Assembly: GCA_012523155.1 (NCBI GenBank) | Contig: JAAYJB010000486.1 | Location: 1 to 21,235 of the forward strand | Length of the DNA: 21,235 nucleotides | Source of the DNA: Synergistaceae bacterium | Lineage (GTDB): Bacteria; Synergistota; Synergistia; Synergistales; Aminobacteriaceae | Direction of reading: 5' to 3' | Part shown: piece after piece, positions 6,718 through 13,478 of the stretch | How the letters are laid out: the number at the start of each line of letters is the position of its first letter | Position numbering within the stretch: position 1 is the stretch's first letter | Program-made: the position numbers and the translations under genes | The notes under the pieces: model-generated | What the model was told of the DNA's origin: nothing | The model's input: the letters and a program-made list of their open reading frames with translations, nothing else | Databases searched by the model: none

Positions 6718-7980
6718 GTGGAAAAACTGAAGATTCTGGTGAGTTCGGAGATAGGAAAACTCAGGGCGGTTATCATGCAGCCCCCGGGAAAGGGGATAGA
6801 GCGGTGTACTCCACTGAACGTGGGATCCCTTTCGTGGGACGCCGTTCCGAGCCCCGCAAAGGCGGCGGAGGAGCACCGGAAATGGGTGGCCGCGGTAGAG
6901 TCGTATGGTGCCAGGGTGTTTCTGTTTCAGGATCTCCTCCGGGATGTTTTTGCTCTGCCCGGAATGAAAGAGGAGTGGCTTCCCCGAATACTGGATGCTG
7001 AACGTTCCTTTGTCTCCGATCAGACCCTGGAAGTGCTTCTGGAATTTTTGTCAGGACTTTCTCCTGACGCTCTGGTAGAGCAGTTATTCTTCGGAATGAC
7101 GAAGGACGAACTGAGCAGGGAGACGGGGGAAGTGTCCCTGAGGGATCTTGCGGACAGAACGAGTGAGTGGTGCCTTTTTCCCATGACAAATGTACTTTAT
7201 TCCAGGGATTCCGGGGCTGTACTGGGGGACGGGATGATTTTCGGAAGAATGCTGAACAGGGACAGGATGAAAGAACCCCCCTGTCTCAGGGCCATATTCC
7301 GCCGCCATCCCCTGCTGAATGATGCGGGATGGAAAACATGGTACGGGGCTGCGGATGAGGATGACGCGCCTGTGGAGGGAGGAAACGTTCACTGCTACAG
7401 CAGGAATGTGTTCGTCATCGGGGTGAACGAGAGGACCCATCCTGCGTCCATAGAAAAGATCGCGAAGAGAACCATGGAGTCGGGGGAAATAACGGACGTG
7501 CTGGCGCTTGTCTTCGAAAACCAGAGGCTCGGCCCACAGGATTCCATCGGCCTGAACGTTCACGTGGACATGTTCCTGAACATGATCGACCATGATGCGT
7601 TTCTCTTTTTTCCGTACATCGAAAAGAAGATCACCGTGCTTCATATCACCCGGGGAAAGGGGGAGAGACTGCGGATCCGCAGGGAAAACTCCCTTTTCGG
7701 TGCCATTAAGAAGGTGCTGAAGCTGAAGTCCGTACGGATAATCAAGGTCGGGGGAGAGGAAAGCGAAGCGGTTGCCTTCTCGGAACAGAGAGCGGGGTCA
7801 GGGGGAAACACTTTCGCCCTTGAGCCGGGGCGTGTCTGTATTTGGGACAGGAATACCGGTACCATCAAGGCCCTTGAAAAAGCAGGCATACAGGTCGTGC
7901 CTGTTGATGCCGACGAGCTGGTGAAGGGAGGCGGAGGCCCCAGGTGCTCCACAATGCCGCTGTGGAGGGACGATCTGTAG
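6718..7980 (+). CDS. arcA: Arginine deiminase
   Basis: The 420-residue protein is an amidinotransferase-fold enzyme that hydrolyses L-arginine to citrulline and ammonia. Catalytic positions are in register with Pseudomonas ADI: D164 (YSRD), E220 (EGGN), H282 and D284 (NVHVDM), and the nucleophile C410 in GGGGPRCSTMPLWRD. The N-terminal SEIGKLRAVIMQPPG is typical of the family. GTG 6718 was chosen because AGGGGGAGGG lies eight bases upstream and gives the usual ADI length; GTG 6688 would add ten residues. Unusual points are EGGN where most ADIs have EGGD, and VHVDM where most have MHLDT. No carbamate kinase or ornithine transcarbamylase is close, so the energy-yielding ADI pathway is not encoded here as an operon. 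A guanidino compound other than arginine is possible. Confidence 0.82.
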   Translation: MEKLKILVSSEIGKLRAVIMQPPGKGIERCTPLNVGSLSWDAVPSPAKAAEEHRKWVAAVESYGARVFLFQDLLRDVFALPGMKEEWLPRILDAERSFVSDQTLEVLLEFLSGLSPDALVEQLFFGMTKDELSRETGEVSLRDLADRTSEWCLFPMTNVLYSRDSGAVLGDGMIFGRMLNRDRMKEPPCLRAIFRRHPLLNDAGWKTWYGAADEDDAPVEGGNVHCYSRNVFVIGVNERTHPASIEKIAKRTMESGEITDVLALVFENQRLGPQDSIGLNVHVDMFLNMIDHDAFLFFPYIEKKITVLHITRGKGERLRIRRENSLFGAIKKVLKLKSVRIIKVGGEESEAVAFSEQRAGSGGNTFALEPGRVCIWDRNTGTIKALEKAGIQVVPVDADELVKGGGGPRCSTMPLWRDDL

Positions 7981-7998
7981 ATCCTGTTCCTCCACAGC
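7959..7998. repeat. Hairpin spanning the end of the arginine deiminase gene
   Basis: GCTGTGGAGG (7959-7968) is perfectly complementary to CCTCCACAGC (7989-7998), leaving a 20-nt loop that contains the ADI stop codon and GATCTGTAGATC. No T-run follows on either strand, so it is not a classical intrinsic terminator; a mRNA 3'-end stabilising or Rho-related structure is possible. Confidence 0.6.
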
Positions 7999-8030
7999 AA
8001 AGTTGAATACGGGGGCAGCCGGTCCGAAGC

Positions 8031-8090
8031 GCACGATCAACATGTATGCCCGGGACCGCATGTGCTTCAGGGCATACATGTTGATCGTGC
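8031..8090. repeat. Perfect 21-bp inverted repeat with 18-nt loop
   Basis: Positions 8031-8051 are the exact reverse complement of 8070-8090 (outer end GCACGATCAA, inner end CATGTATGCCC). The loop is 8052-8069. The loop sequence TGTGCTTC (8061-8068) can also pair with GAAGCGCA (8026-8033, one wobble), and GGACC (8053-8057) with GGTCC (8021-8025), so two exclusive structures exist. It lies between two convergent genes and lacks a T-run. It could be a mobile repeat of the REP/MITE type, a transcript-end structure, or a protein-binding site. Confidence 0.85.
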
Positions 8091-8136
8091 CATGGATTGC
8101 AGGGATCCGGCTTTCTTTCCCGGTTCCCAGTGCCGG

Positions 8137-8907
8137 TCAGCGGCCTCGAAAGACGGGCGGGCGCTTGGCGAGGAATGCTTCCACACCTTCCCTTCCGTCC
8201 TCGGATGCGGCGAGAGCAGAGAAGAGCTCTCCGCCCACTTCGACAGCACGATCCACCGGAAGGCAGGACATGGAAGTAAAGCCCCTCTTCCCCGTTTTCA
8301 GAGAAAGAGCGCTCTTGGAAGCAAGACGTTTCGCAAGCTTTCCCACAGTATCCTCAAGGTGTTCCCTTGATGTCACATCGTAGATAAATCCAAGTTCCTT
8401 TCCCTTATGAGCAGGAATGAGATCCCCGGTAAGGACATACTGAAGCGCCCGTTTTTCACCGATCCACCGGGCGAGCTGGTATCCCGGCTCTAGACAGATG
8501 AGCCCCACATTCACTGCTGTGGTGCCGAAAACCGCGTCATCTGATGCCACAATAAAATCGCAGGCGAGAGCGAGTCCGGTCCCGTTGGCAAGGGCATACC
8601 CCTGGACTGATGCGATCACCGGCTTCGTCATTGCTGCCAGCACGTGGTTATGGCGGTCCATCAGCGCTAAAAAGTCCCGTATTTCATGGCGTTCTTTTGC
8701 GAGATACTCCTTCAGGTCGATGCCGGTGGAGAAATTTTTGCCTGTACCGGTGACGACCACAACGCGGACCGACGTGTCCGCCTCCATGGCAAGGAGCGCA
8801 TCGCTGAGTCCGGAGGCCAGTTCCGTGTTGAAGGTGTTCATGGCATCCGGCCTATTGAGTGCTACTGTTCCGATTCCGTCTGAAATGCTTGTCAATATGG
8901 CTGTCAT
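8137..8907 (-). CDS. Atypical crotonase (enoyl-CoA hydratase/isomerase superfamily)
   Basis: The 256-residue protein has the crotonase fold, with the oxyanion-hole segments FSTGIDLKEY (residues 59-68) and VQGYALANGTGLALACDF (101-118). The superfamily binds acyl-CoA thioesters and stabilises their enolates. Aligned by motif with mitochondrial enoyl-CoA hydratase, both catalytic glutamates are replaced: E144 corresponds to G111 and E164 to A131. E140 in ICLEPG is a nearby acid that might serve instead. A plain hydratase is therefore unlikely; isomerase, hydrolase, decarboxylase or another activity is possible. ATG 8907 overlaps the stop of the L-serine dehydratase by 4 bases (ATGA) and has AGGGAGG upstream, so the two genes are translationally coupled. 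Confidence 0.82.
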   Translation of the reverse strand: MTAILTSISDGIGTVALNRPDAMNTFNTELASGLSDALLAMEADTSVRVVVVTGTGKNFSTGIDLKEYLAKERHEIRDFLALMDRHNHVLAAMTKPVIASVQGYALANGTGLALACDFIVASDDAVFGTTAVNVGLICLEPGYQLARWIGEKRALQYVLTGDLIPAHKGKELGFIYDVTSREHLEDTVGKLAKRLASKSALSLKTGKRGFTSMSCLPVDRAVEVGGELFSALAASEDGREGVEAFLAKRPPVFRGR

Positions 8908-10460
8908 TGTTTTCCTCCCTGGTTGGAATTGGTTTTGTCGAGGCGGGGCATGGCACGTGCCGATGGGCAGAGAGCCAGCCCTCCCCTGGATGTGCAGCGG
9001 AGTTCTTCGGGAAGCATTCTCCCCACGCTGTCCACTGCGCTGATGGTTTCGTCGAGGGGTATCGGGCTCGTGTAGCCTGAGAGAACAAGGTCGGAACAAA
9101 GGAAAGCCTGAGATGCGAGTGCGGCGTTCCGGCTGTGGCAGGGGATTTCTACAACTCCCTGAATGAGGTCGCAGACGGACCCCATTACGTTCTGGAAAAC
9201 TGTGGCCGCCGCATCGCACGCCTGGCGGGGTGTGCCGCCTGCGGCCTCAACAACGGCTGCCGCAGCCATTGCGCCTGCGGCGCCTATTTCCACCTGGCAT
9301 CCTGCCACCTCGGCGGCAAAAGTACTTCTGCTGTCATGGAACATGCCGATGGCGCCGGCAGCCCACAGGGCATCCAGTAGTTTTTCCTCCGGAACGTGAA
9401 GATCATTTGCCAGTGTGACCAGGACGCCCGGGATCACTCCTGCAGCGCCGCCGGTGGGAGCCGCGCAGACAACGCCGCCGGATGCGCATACATGGAGCGC
9501 GGCCATGGAGCGGATCGCTGCCCTGGCATGGGGGCCGCCGACGAAGAGGCTGCCTTTTTCCGCTGATTTCCATAGTTTTCCCGCAGAGGGACGGAGCAGT
9601 TTCATGGGAAGATCGTCGGAAAATCCCTGTTTCACCGAGGCGGTCATTATTGCCAGCCTGTGGGACATCTCCCTTTGAAGAATGGCTTTGTCAATGCCAA
9701 GGAGTTCCTCTTCATAGGCAAGGGCAGCTTTTCCAAGGGAGATTCCGGTTTGTTCCGCGGCTGAAATCATGCCGGCAGCCGTTGAGCAGAGCCCAGTACC
9801 GGGCATGGGAAACATCACCGGCTCTGCGGCAAAGACGGTATGTCCTTCAGCTTTTCCCGGGAGTCCCGCGAACAGGTCTTCCGGCATGGGCTTTCCGGAC
9901 GAAGCGTGGATCAGATATCCTTCACCGGAACGGATGAGTTCGCATTCCACCCCCCGGATCTCCGGGAGATCAGGAACCTCGTTCACGGAGACTGAAAGGA
10001 GAAGTTCATGCCGTTCTCCGGTGATCAGGAGGGGGAAACCGTTCAGGGATGCTATTTCAAATGAACCACCTCCCGTTGAACGGCTGTGGATCACCAGCTT
10101 CCTGTCCCCTCCCCACAGGGTAAGGAGTGAGCTGTTGGGGTGGTCCGCTTCAGGGAATGTGCGGCATTCAAAGGAAATATCCAGTCCCAGACCCGGGGCG
10201 AGAGAAAGAACGGAAGAAAAATCAGGTTCGGTGAGGGATCGGCCAAGGAGTCCGGAAGTGAACGCCAGGTCGCTCCCCTGGTCGTGGTAGCACACGGCCA
10301 GGGAACTGGACGGGTGGAACGAGAAAACCGCCCTTTCGGGAGTGCGGCCGAGAAGCCGGCGCGCCATACAGCCTATCCGCCATGGTCCGGCTGTGTGAGA
10401 GCTGGAGGGACCCCGCATGACGGGACCTATGACATGGTTGAGAATGCTGACTTTTTTCAC
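8904..10460 (-). CDS. sda: Iron-sulfur-dependent L-serine dehydratase, single chain
   Basis: This 518-residue enzyme deaminates L-serine to pyruvate and ammonia with a [4Fe-4S] cluster rather than PLP. The N-terminal beta-type domain begins with the signature IGPVMRGPSSSHTAGPWRIG; the C-terminal alpha-type domain contains CAAPTGGAAGVIPG and the cluster cysteines C388 (AGCQVEIG), C430 and C441 (SVCDLIQGVVEIPC). Their spacings of 42 and 11 residues equal those of the characterised Legionella enzyme as I recall it. The fused layout is the bacterial single-chain type, not the split SdaAA/SdaAB type. GTG 10460 is preceded by AGGAGG ten bases upstream and a promoter at 10503. A tail of about 20 residues follows the GGLALCPSA motif. 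It is coupled to the crotonase gene, an unusual partner. Confidence 0.88.
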   Translation of the reverse strand: MKKVSILNHVIGPVMRGPSSSHTAGPWRIGCMARRLLGRTPERAVFSFHPSSSLAVCYHDQGSDLAFTSGLLGRSLTEPDFSSVLSLAPGLGLDISFECRTFPEADHPNSSLLTLWGGDRKLVIHSRSTGGGSFEIASLNGFPLLITGERHELLLSVSVNEVPDLPEIRGVECELIRSGEGYLIHASSGKPMPEDLFAGLPGKAEGHTVFAAEPVMFPMPGTGLCSTAAGMISAAEQTGISLGKAALAYEEELLGIDKAILQREMSHRLAIMTASVKQGFSDDLPMKLLRPSAGKLWKSAEKGSLFVGGPHARAAIRSMAALHVCASGGVVCAAPTGGAAGVIPGVLVTLANDLHVPEEKLLDALWAAGAIGMFHDSRSTFAAEVAGCQVEIGAAGAMAAAAVVEAAGGTPRQACDAAATVFQNVMGSVCDLIQGVVEIPCHSRNAALASQAFLCSDLVLSGYTSPIPLDETISAVDSVGRMLPEELRCTSRGGLALCPSARAMPRLDKTNSNQGGKQ

Positions 10461-10502
10461 AGTGCAGGCACCTCCTGTCAGGAAACACTTTTATTATTAT
10501 GC

Positions 10503-10511
10503 AGTATATCA
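10503..10511 (-). promoter_or_regulatory. Extended -10 promoter of the serine dehydratase operon
   Basis: On the minus strand the region reads TGATATACT, an extended -10 element (TG-n-TATACT), with no good -35 box. It would start transcription near 10496 and leave a 5' leader of about 36 nt before the GTG at 10460. The same nine bases recur in front of the MFS gene (15912-15920). Confidence 0.5.
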
Positions 10512-10607
10512 CCTTGAATTTTCCATAAAAGCAGAGGTGAGGACAGGTAAAAATGCTTTCCCTTTTCGCCCGTGTTTGTGATAGATTAATGCTATGAGGT
10601 GATGAGA

Positions 10608-11756
10608 ATGAAAATCATGACAGCATTGACCTTAGTGATAAGCCTTTTGTTCTCTGTGCCGGCAGTAACTGGGGCGGAAGCGGCAGATGACTCTTTTTTC
10701 GCAAAAGCCTGGGAAAAGGCAATGCCGAAGCTGGAAAAATCACTGCAGCTGTTCGACAGGCAGAAGGAACTTCCGGAATCAAGTTTTTTCGGCGAGGACC
10801 GGAAATCCAACACAAAAAAATACGAGGAGCTTCTCGACGAGGTCTTCGAGATCCTCATCGGATCGGAACTGCACAATTCAAGACAGGAATACGGTGTGCT
10901 GGAGATGAAGATCGGGCGGGCAGGGGATGAGATCTCACAGCTTCAGAAGGAGCGGATCACCGCTCCGGAGAAAAGCTGGAACCCGTTGAAAAAAACAAGG
11001 GCGAAGATCGATGGAAAAATAGAGAAGTTGAAAGAAGAAATAACAGATCTCAGCGCGAGAAAAGACGAGCTGAAAAAAAGCATGAAAGACTCGCTGCAGG
11101 CAATGGGTGTCAAAGTAGAGGAGCGCCAGCTCGATATCCTACTCTCCAGCGTGAGCGGAGACGATATTCTGTACCTTCTTCTGGCCGCCGACAGCATCCG
11201 GAAGATCAACCTGCAGATAGTGGACCTGCTCAGAGGCGGACAGGGAAACGTGCAGTCAGCCAGGAAATATACGGGCGTCCACATGGTGCTTGTTGATCTT
11301 TACCTTCAGGCGAACCTCGACGTGCTGGATAAAATAGGAAAAGAGTACATACCTCGCCTGGAAGCAATAATGACCTCGGCGAAGAAGCTTGGGGACGAAG
11401 CAAGGCAAATGCTCGCGAAATCGGGAAGTGACGAGAAAACCAGGCAGGTTCTCGAGGTCAACGTAAAGGCCAATGAACGGACTGTGAAGACTGCCGAACT
11501 ATACCGGAAGTATCTCAGAGGGCAGGAAAATTCACTTAGGGATGCCGTAGGCAGGCTGAGACGGGATCATTTTGTCGCAAAGAATACGTACGATACAGTG
11601 AAAACAGGCAGTGATCTGATTTCCCTCATTCAGATCTCCATGAGTACCCTGGAGGGGGTTTTCGGATTCGCCGTTCCTGACCTTTCAATTGTGTATGACC
11701 AGGAACTGATGAAGGAGTTCGAACGCATAACCGAGCGGATACGAACCGGAAGCTGA
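10608..11756 (+). CDS. Exported coiled-coil protein of unknown function
   Basis: Family not recognised. The start at 10608 gives a typical Sec signal peptide: MKIMT, a hydrophobic core ALTLVISLLFSVPAV, and a likely cleavage after an AEA-type site near residue 25. GAGGTGAT sits just upstream, so earlier starts at 10599 and 10602 are less likely. The mature protein of roughly 355 residues is highly charged and alpha-helical. Residues about 85-160 carry heptad-like Leu/Ile spacing (EISQLQKERI, KIDGKIEKLKEEITDL, KKSMKDSL) indicating a coiled coil, and further helices follow. No cysteine and no lipobox were seen. It should be periplasmic, perhaps envelope-associated. The next gene, 93 bp downstream, is also exported, and both may form one unit. 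Confidence 0.8.
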   Translation: MKIMTALTLVISLLFSVPAVTGAEAADDSFFAKAWEKAMPKLEKSLQLFDRQKELPESSFFGEDRKSNTKKYEELLDEVFEILIGSELHNSRQEYGVLEMKIGRAGDEISQLQKERITAPEKSWNPLKKTRAKIDGKIEKLKEEITDLSARKDELKKSMKDSLQAMGVKVEERQLDILLSSVSGDDILYLLLAADSIRKINLQIVDLLRGGQGNVQSARKYTGVHMVLVDLYLQANLDVLDKIGKEYIPRLEAIMTSAKKLGDEARQMLAKSGSDEKTRQVLEVNVKANERTVKTAELYRKYLRGQENSLRDAVGRLRRDHFVAKNTYDTVKTGSDLISLIQISMSTLEGVFGFAVPDLSIVYDQELMKEFERITERIRTGS

Positions 11757-11810
11757 CCCGCGGCATTTTGCGACTGTGTCCGCCTTCTGTCCTGAGGAAA
11801 GATGCTCGGC

Positions 11811-11836
11811 CTTTCCCCTGAAGCCGTCAGGGAAAA
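11811..11836 (+). promoter_or_regulatory. Hairpin just upstream of a ribosome binding site
   Basis: TTTCCCCTGA (11812-11821) pairs with TCAGGGAAA (11827-11835) around an AGCCG loop with one bulged C. The ribosome binding site GGGGAGG (11838-11844) follows at once, and the CCCC of the left arm could pair with it instead. This is a possible translational control element for the gene at 11850; no T-run supports termination. Confidence 0.35.
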
Positions 11837-11849
11837 AGGGGAGGAAACC

Positions 11850-12473
11850 ATGAAAAAAAGGAGCCCCTTGCCCGCCAGGGCGAAAAAAACAGTTTCAGCT
11901 GCCCTGTTCCTCCTGTGCTTTATTGCTTTTCCGGCGTTCTCCTTTCTGGGAGAAGTCTGCTTTCCACTGAATATGGCGGCATACGGATCGAATCTTCAGG
12001 AAAACCCCAGAAGCAACACACACAGGAGTGTCACCCGGGAATCAGCTTCATCCCGTGGAAGGGCTATGGAGATCTGGAAGCAGGCAGCGGCACTGCAAAT
12101 TGAGAGGAAATACGAAGAGGCTCTTGAAAAATACAGGGAAGGGCTCGGATATGCGGAGGATGCCCGTGTTCGGGAACACGTGGGCATGCTCGAAAGGTTT
12201 CTTTTTCGGCACGACCCTGAGGAAAGGAACCGCCTTGAAGCAGCCCGCGAGCAGGCCATGGCTATCTGGAAATACGCGGCGGCGCTGCAGCAGGCCAGGG
12301 AGTATTGGGAGGCGCTTGAAAGATACAGGGAGGGGCTCGCAATTTTTGAAAACCGGAGAGTTCGTGAGCACGTGGAAAAACTCGAGCTGTTTATTCGCAG
12401 GCTCCTTTCCCTGGGAGGCGTTGAGATCCGCGTTCAGGAAAGAAAACAGGGACCGTTGGTTTTAAAATCCTAA
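11850..12473 (+). CDS. Exported protein with a duplicated TPR-like unit
   Basis: The 207-residue protein begins with a positively charged region and a hydrophobic stretch (VSAALFLLCFIAFPAF, residues 15-30) that is a signal peptide or membrane anchor. Two copies of a helical unit of about 47 residues follow at 72-118 and 136-182, each with the pattern AM-IW--AAALQ--R-Y-EALE-YREGL, RVREHV and LE. The first half resembles a tetratricopeptide helix pair, so a protein-binding role at the cell surface or periplasm is likely. The copies have drifted at DNA level, so the duplication is old. The start at 11850 has GGGGAGG at good spacing; the longer frame from 11802 does not. Exact function is unknown. 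Confidence 0.78.
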   Translation: MKKRSPLPARAKKTVSAALFLLCFIAFPAFSFLGEVCFPLNMAAYGSNLQENPRSNTHRSVTRESASSRGRAMEIWKQAAALQIERKYEEALEKYREGLGYAEDARVREHVGMLERFLFRHDPEERNRLEAAREQAMAIWKYAAALQQAREYWEALERYREGLAIFENRRVREHVEKLELFIRRLLSLGGVEIRVQERKQGPLVLKS

Positions 12474-12478
12474 AGCCT

Positions 12479-12539
12479 GCGCTGAAAAAATCCGGTACCG
12501 TTTTCCCCTAATACCGTAAGGACATTTTCAGCGCCTTTT
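12479..12539 (+). terminator. Long-stem terminator after the exported-protein genes
   Basis: GCGCTGAAAA (12479-12488) pairs perfectly with TTTTCAGCGC (12525-12534). Inside it CGGTA (12493-12497) pairs with TACCG (12512-12516), giving a long interrupted stem followed by CTTTTATTCTGTCTTTATTT. It starts a few bases after the stop codon at 12473. Confidence 0.75.
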
Positions 12540-12552
12540 ATTCTGTCTTTAT

Positions 12553-12565
12553 TTCAGGGCCTGAA
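12553..12565. promoter_or_regulatory. Palindrome upstream of the DauR-type regulator
   Basis: TTCAGG and CCTGAA flank a single central G, a perfect 13-bp odd palindrome 64 bp before the regulator start. It is of the right form for a dimeric repressor site and may be an autoregulatory operator; this is inference. Confidence 0.3.
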
Positions 12566-12628
12566 CAGTGATATAGGCTGAACCTCATGTCAGCGGAAAG
12601 GTTTTCATTGCGAAGGGATGATCCTTGA

Positions 12629-13333
12629 GTGAAAAGTGACAATCAGAATGCCGGAAACCGTGAGTTTTTAGAACAATATATCCCGCTGCTGAATTTTTTC
12701 GCCGAGGTGTGTGGAGGGGAATACGAATTTGTTCTCCACGATGTTTCCCGTCCTGAGGCATCAATTGTCGCTATCCGGAACGGACATATCAGCGGACGGT
12801 CTGTGGGCAGCACAATGTCGGAGTATGCACCGACGTTCATACAACTGATACAAAGAGGCGGCTTTGATGAGGACATGGTAGCCCATGTTGACAGGACCAC
12901 TACCGGTCGGATCCTTGAATCCCACACTTTTTTCATTAAAGACTCAAAAGGGGATCTCCGGGGCATGATCTGCGCGAATCATGACGTTACCGATCTTTTA
13001 AAGCTTCACGATGCACTCCATGAAAAAATCCGGACTCTGAACGGCCTTTCCATGGAATTTGCTGAAAGGACGAAGGAGGAAACTGCCGGACTTGAGGCTA
13101 TTTTTGAAAAAGAAAGGCATTCCAATCTCGACGGGCTTATGGATGTCATTATAGAGCAGGCTCTTGCTGGATGCAGTCTGGCCACGGGGGAAATGACTCC
13201 CGCGGACAGGATGAGATTCGTGGGCGTATTGAAAAGACGCAGTTTCTTTTCCATGAAAGGGGCTGTGGAAAAGGTTGCAGGACGTCTTGGCGTGTCCGAA
13301 GCAACGGTGTACCGCTACCTGAAGAAAGCATGA
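12629..13333 (+). CDS. YheO/DauR-family transcriptional regulator (PAS-like domain plus HTH)
   Basis: The 234-residue protein combines an N-terminal YheO-like PAS domain (about residues 15-125, with FVLHDVS, IVAIRNGHISGRSVGS and GMICANHDVTD) and a C-terminal helix-turn-helix (about 180-234) ending in EKVAGRLGVSEATVYRYLKKA. This is the architecture of DauR, which represses D-arginine catabolism by sensing an amino-acid-derived ligand. It probably binds DNA as a dimer. The GTG at 12629 has GAAGGGATGA about ten bases upstream. It has its own terminator and is followed by the iorAB promoter, so control of iorAB or of itself is a natural guess; a palindrome lies at 12553. The ligand is unknown. 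Confidence 0.85.
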   Translation: MKSDNQNAGNREFLEQYIPLLNFFAEVCGGEYEFVLHDVSRPEASIVAIRNGHISGRSVGSTMSEYAPTFIQLIQRGGFDEDMVAHVDRTTTGRILESHTFFIKDSKGDLRGMICANHDVTDLLKLHDALHEKIRTLNGLSMEFAERTKEETAGLEAIFEKERHSNLDGLMDVIIEQALAGCSLATGEMTPADRMRFVGVLKRRSFFSMKGAVEKVAGRLGVSEATVYRYLKKA

Positions 13334-13360
13334 CCGGTAAGCCGGCAAAAAAAGACCTCA

Positions 13361-13390
13361 GAAGGAGATTCCCCTTGGGATCTCTTTTTT
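13361..13390 (+). terminator. Rho-independent terminator of the regulator gene
   Basis: GAGATTCCC (13365-13373) and GGGATCTC (13377-13384) form a stem with one bulged T and a CTT loop, followed by six T (13385-13390). The upstream AGAAG can extend pairing into the T-run. Confidence 0.75.
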
Positions 13391-13395
13391 GTTTG

Positions 13396-13424
13396 TTGCA
13401 GAATGGGATAGTATGTGATAAAAA
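13396..13424 (+). promoter_or_regulatory. Likely iorAB promoter
   Basis: TTGCAG (13396-13401), a 17-bp spacer and TAAAAA (13419-13424), with TGA immediately before the -10 as an extended element. It lies directly after the regulator's terminator and about 55 bp before iorA. Confidence 0.5.
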
Positions 13425-13478
13425 TTTATTATTATTTTGATGTTTTGTACGGACTTACCGGAAAGGGGATAACCATCA

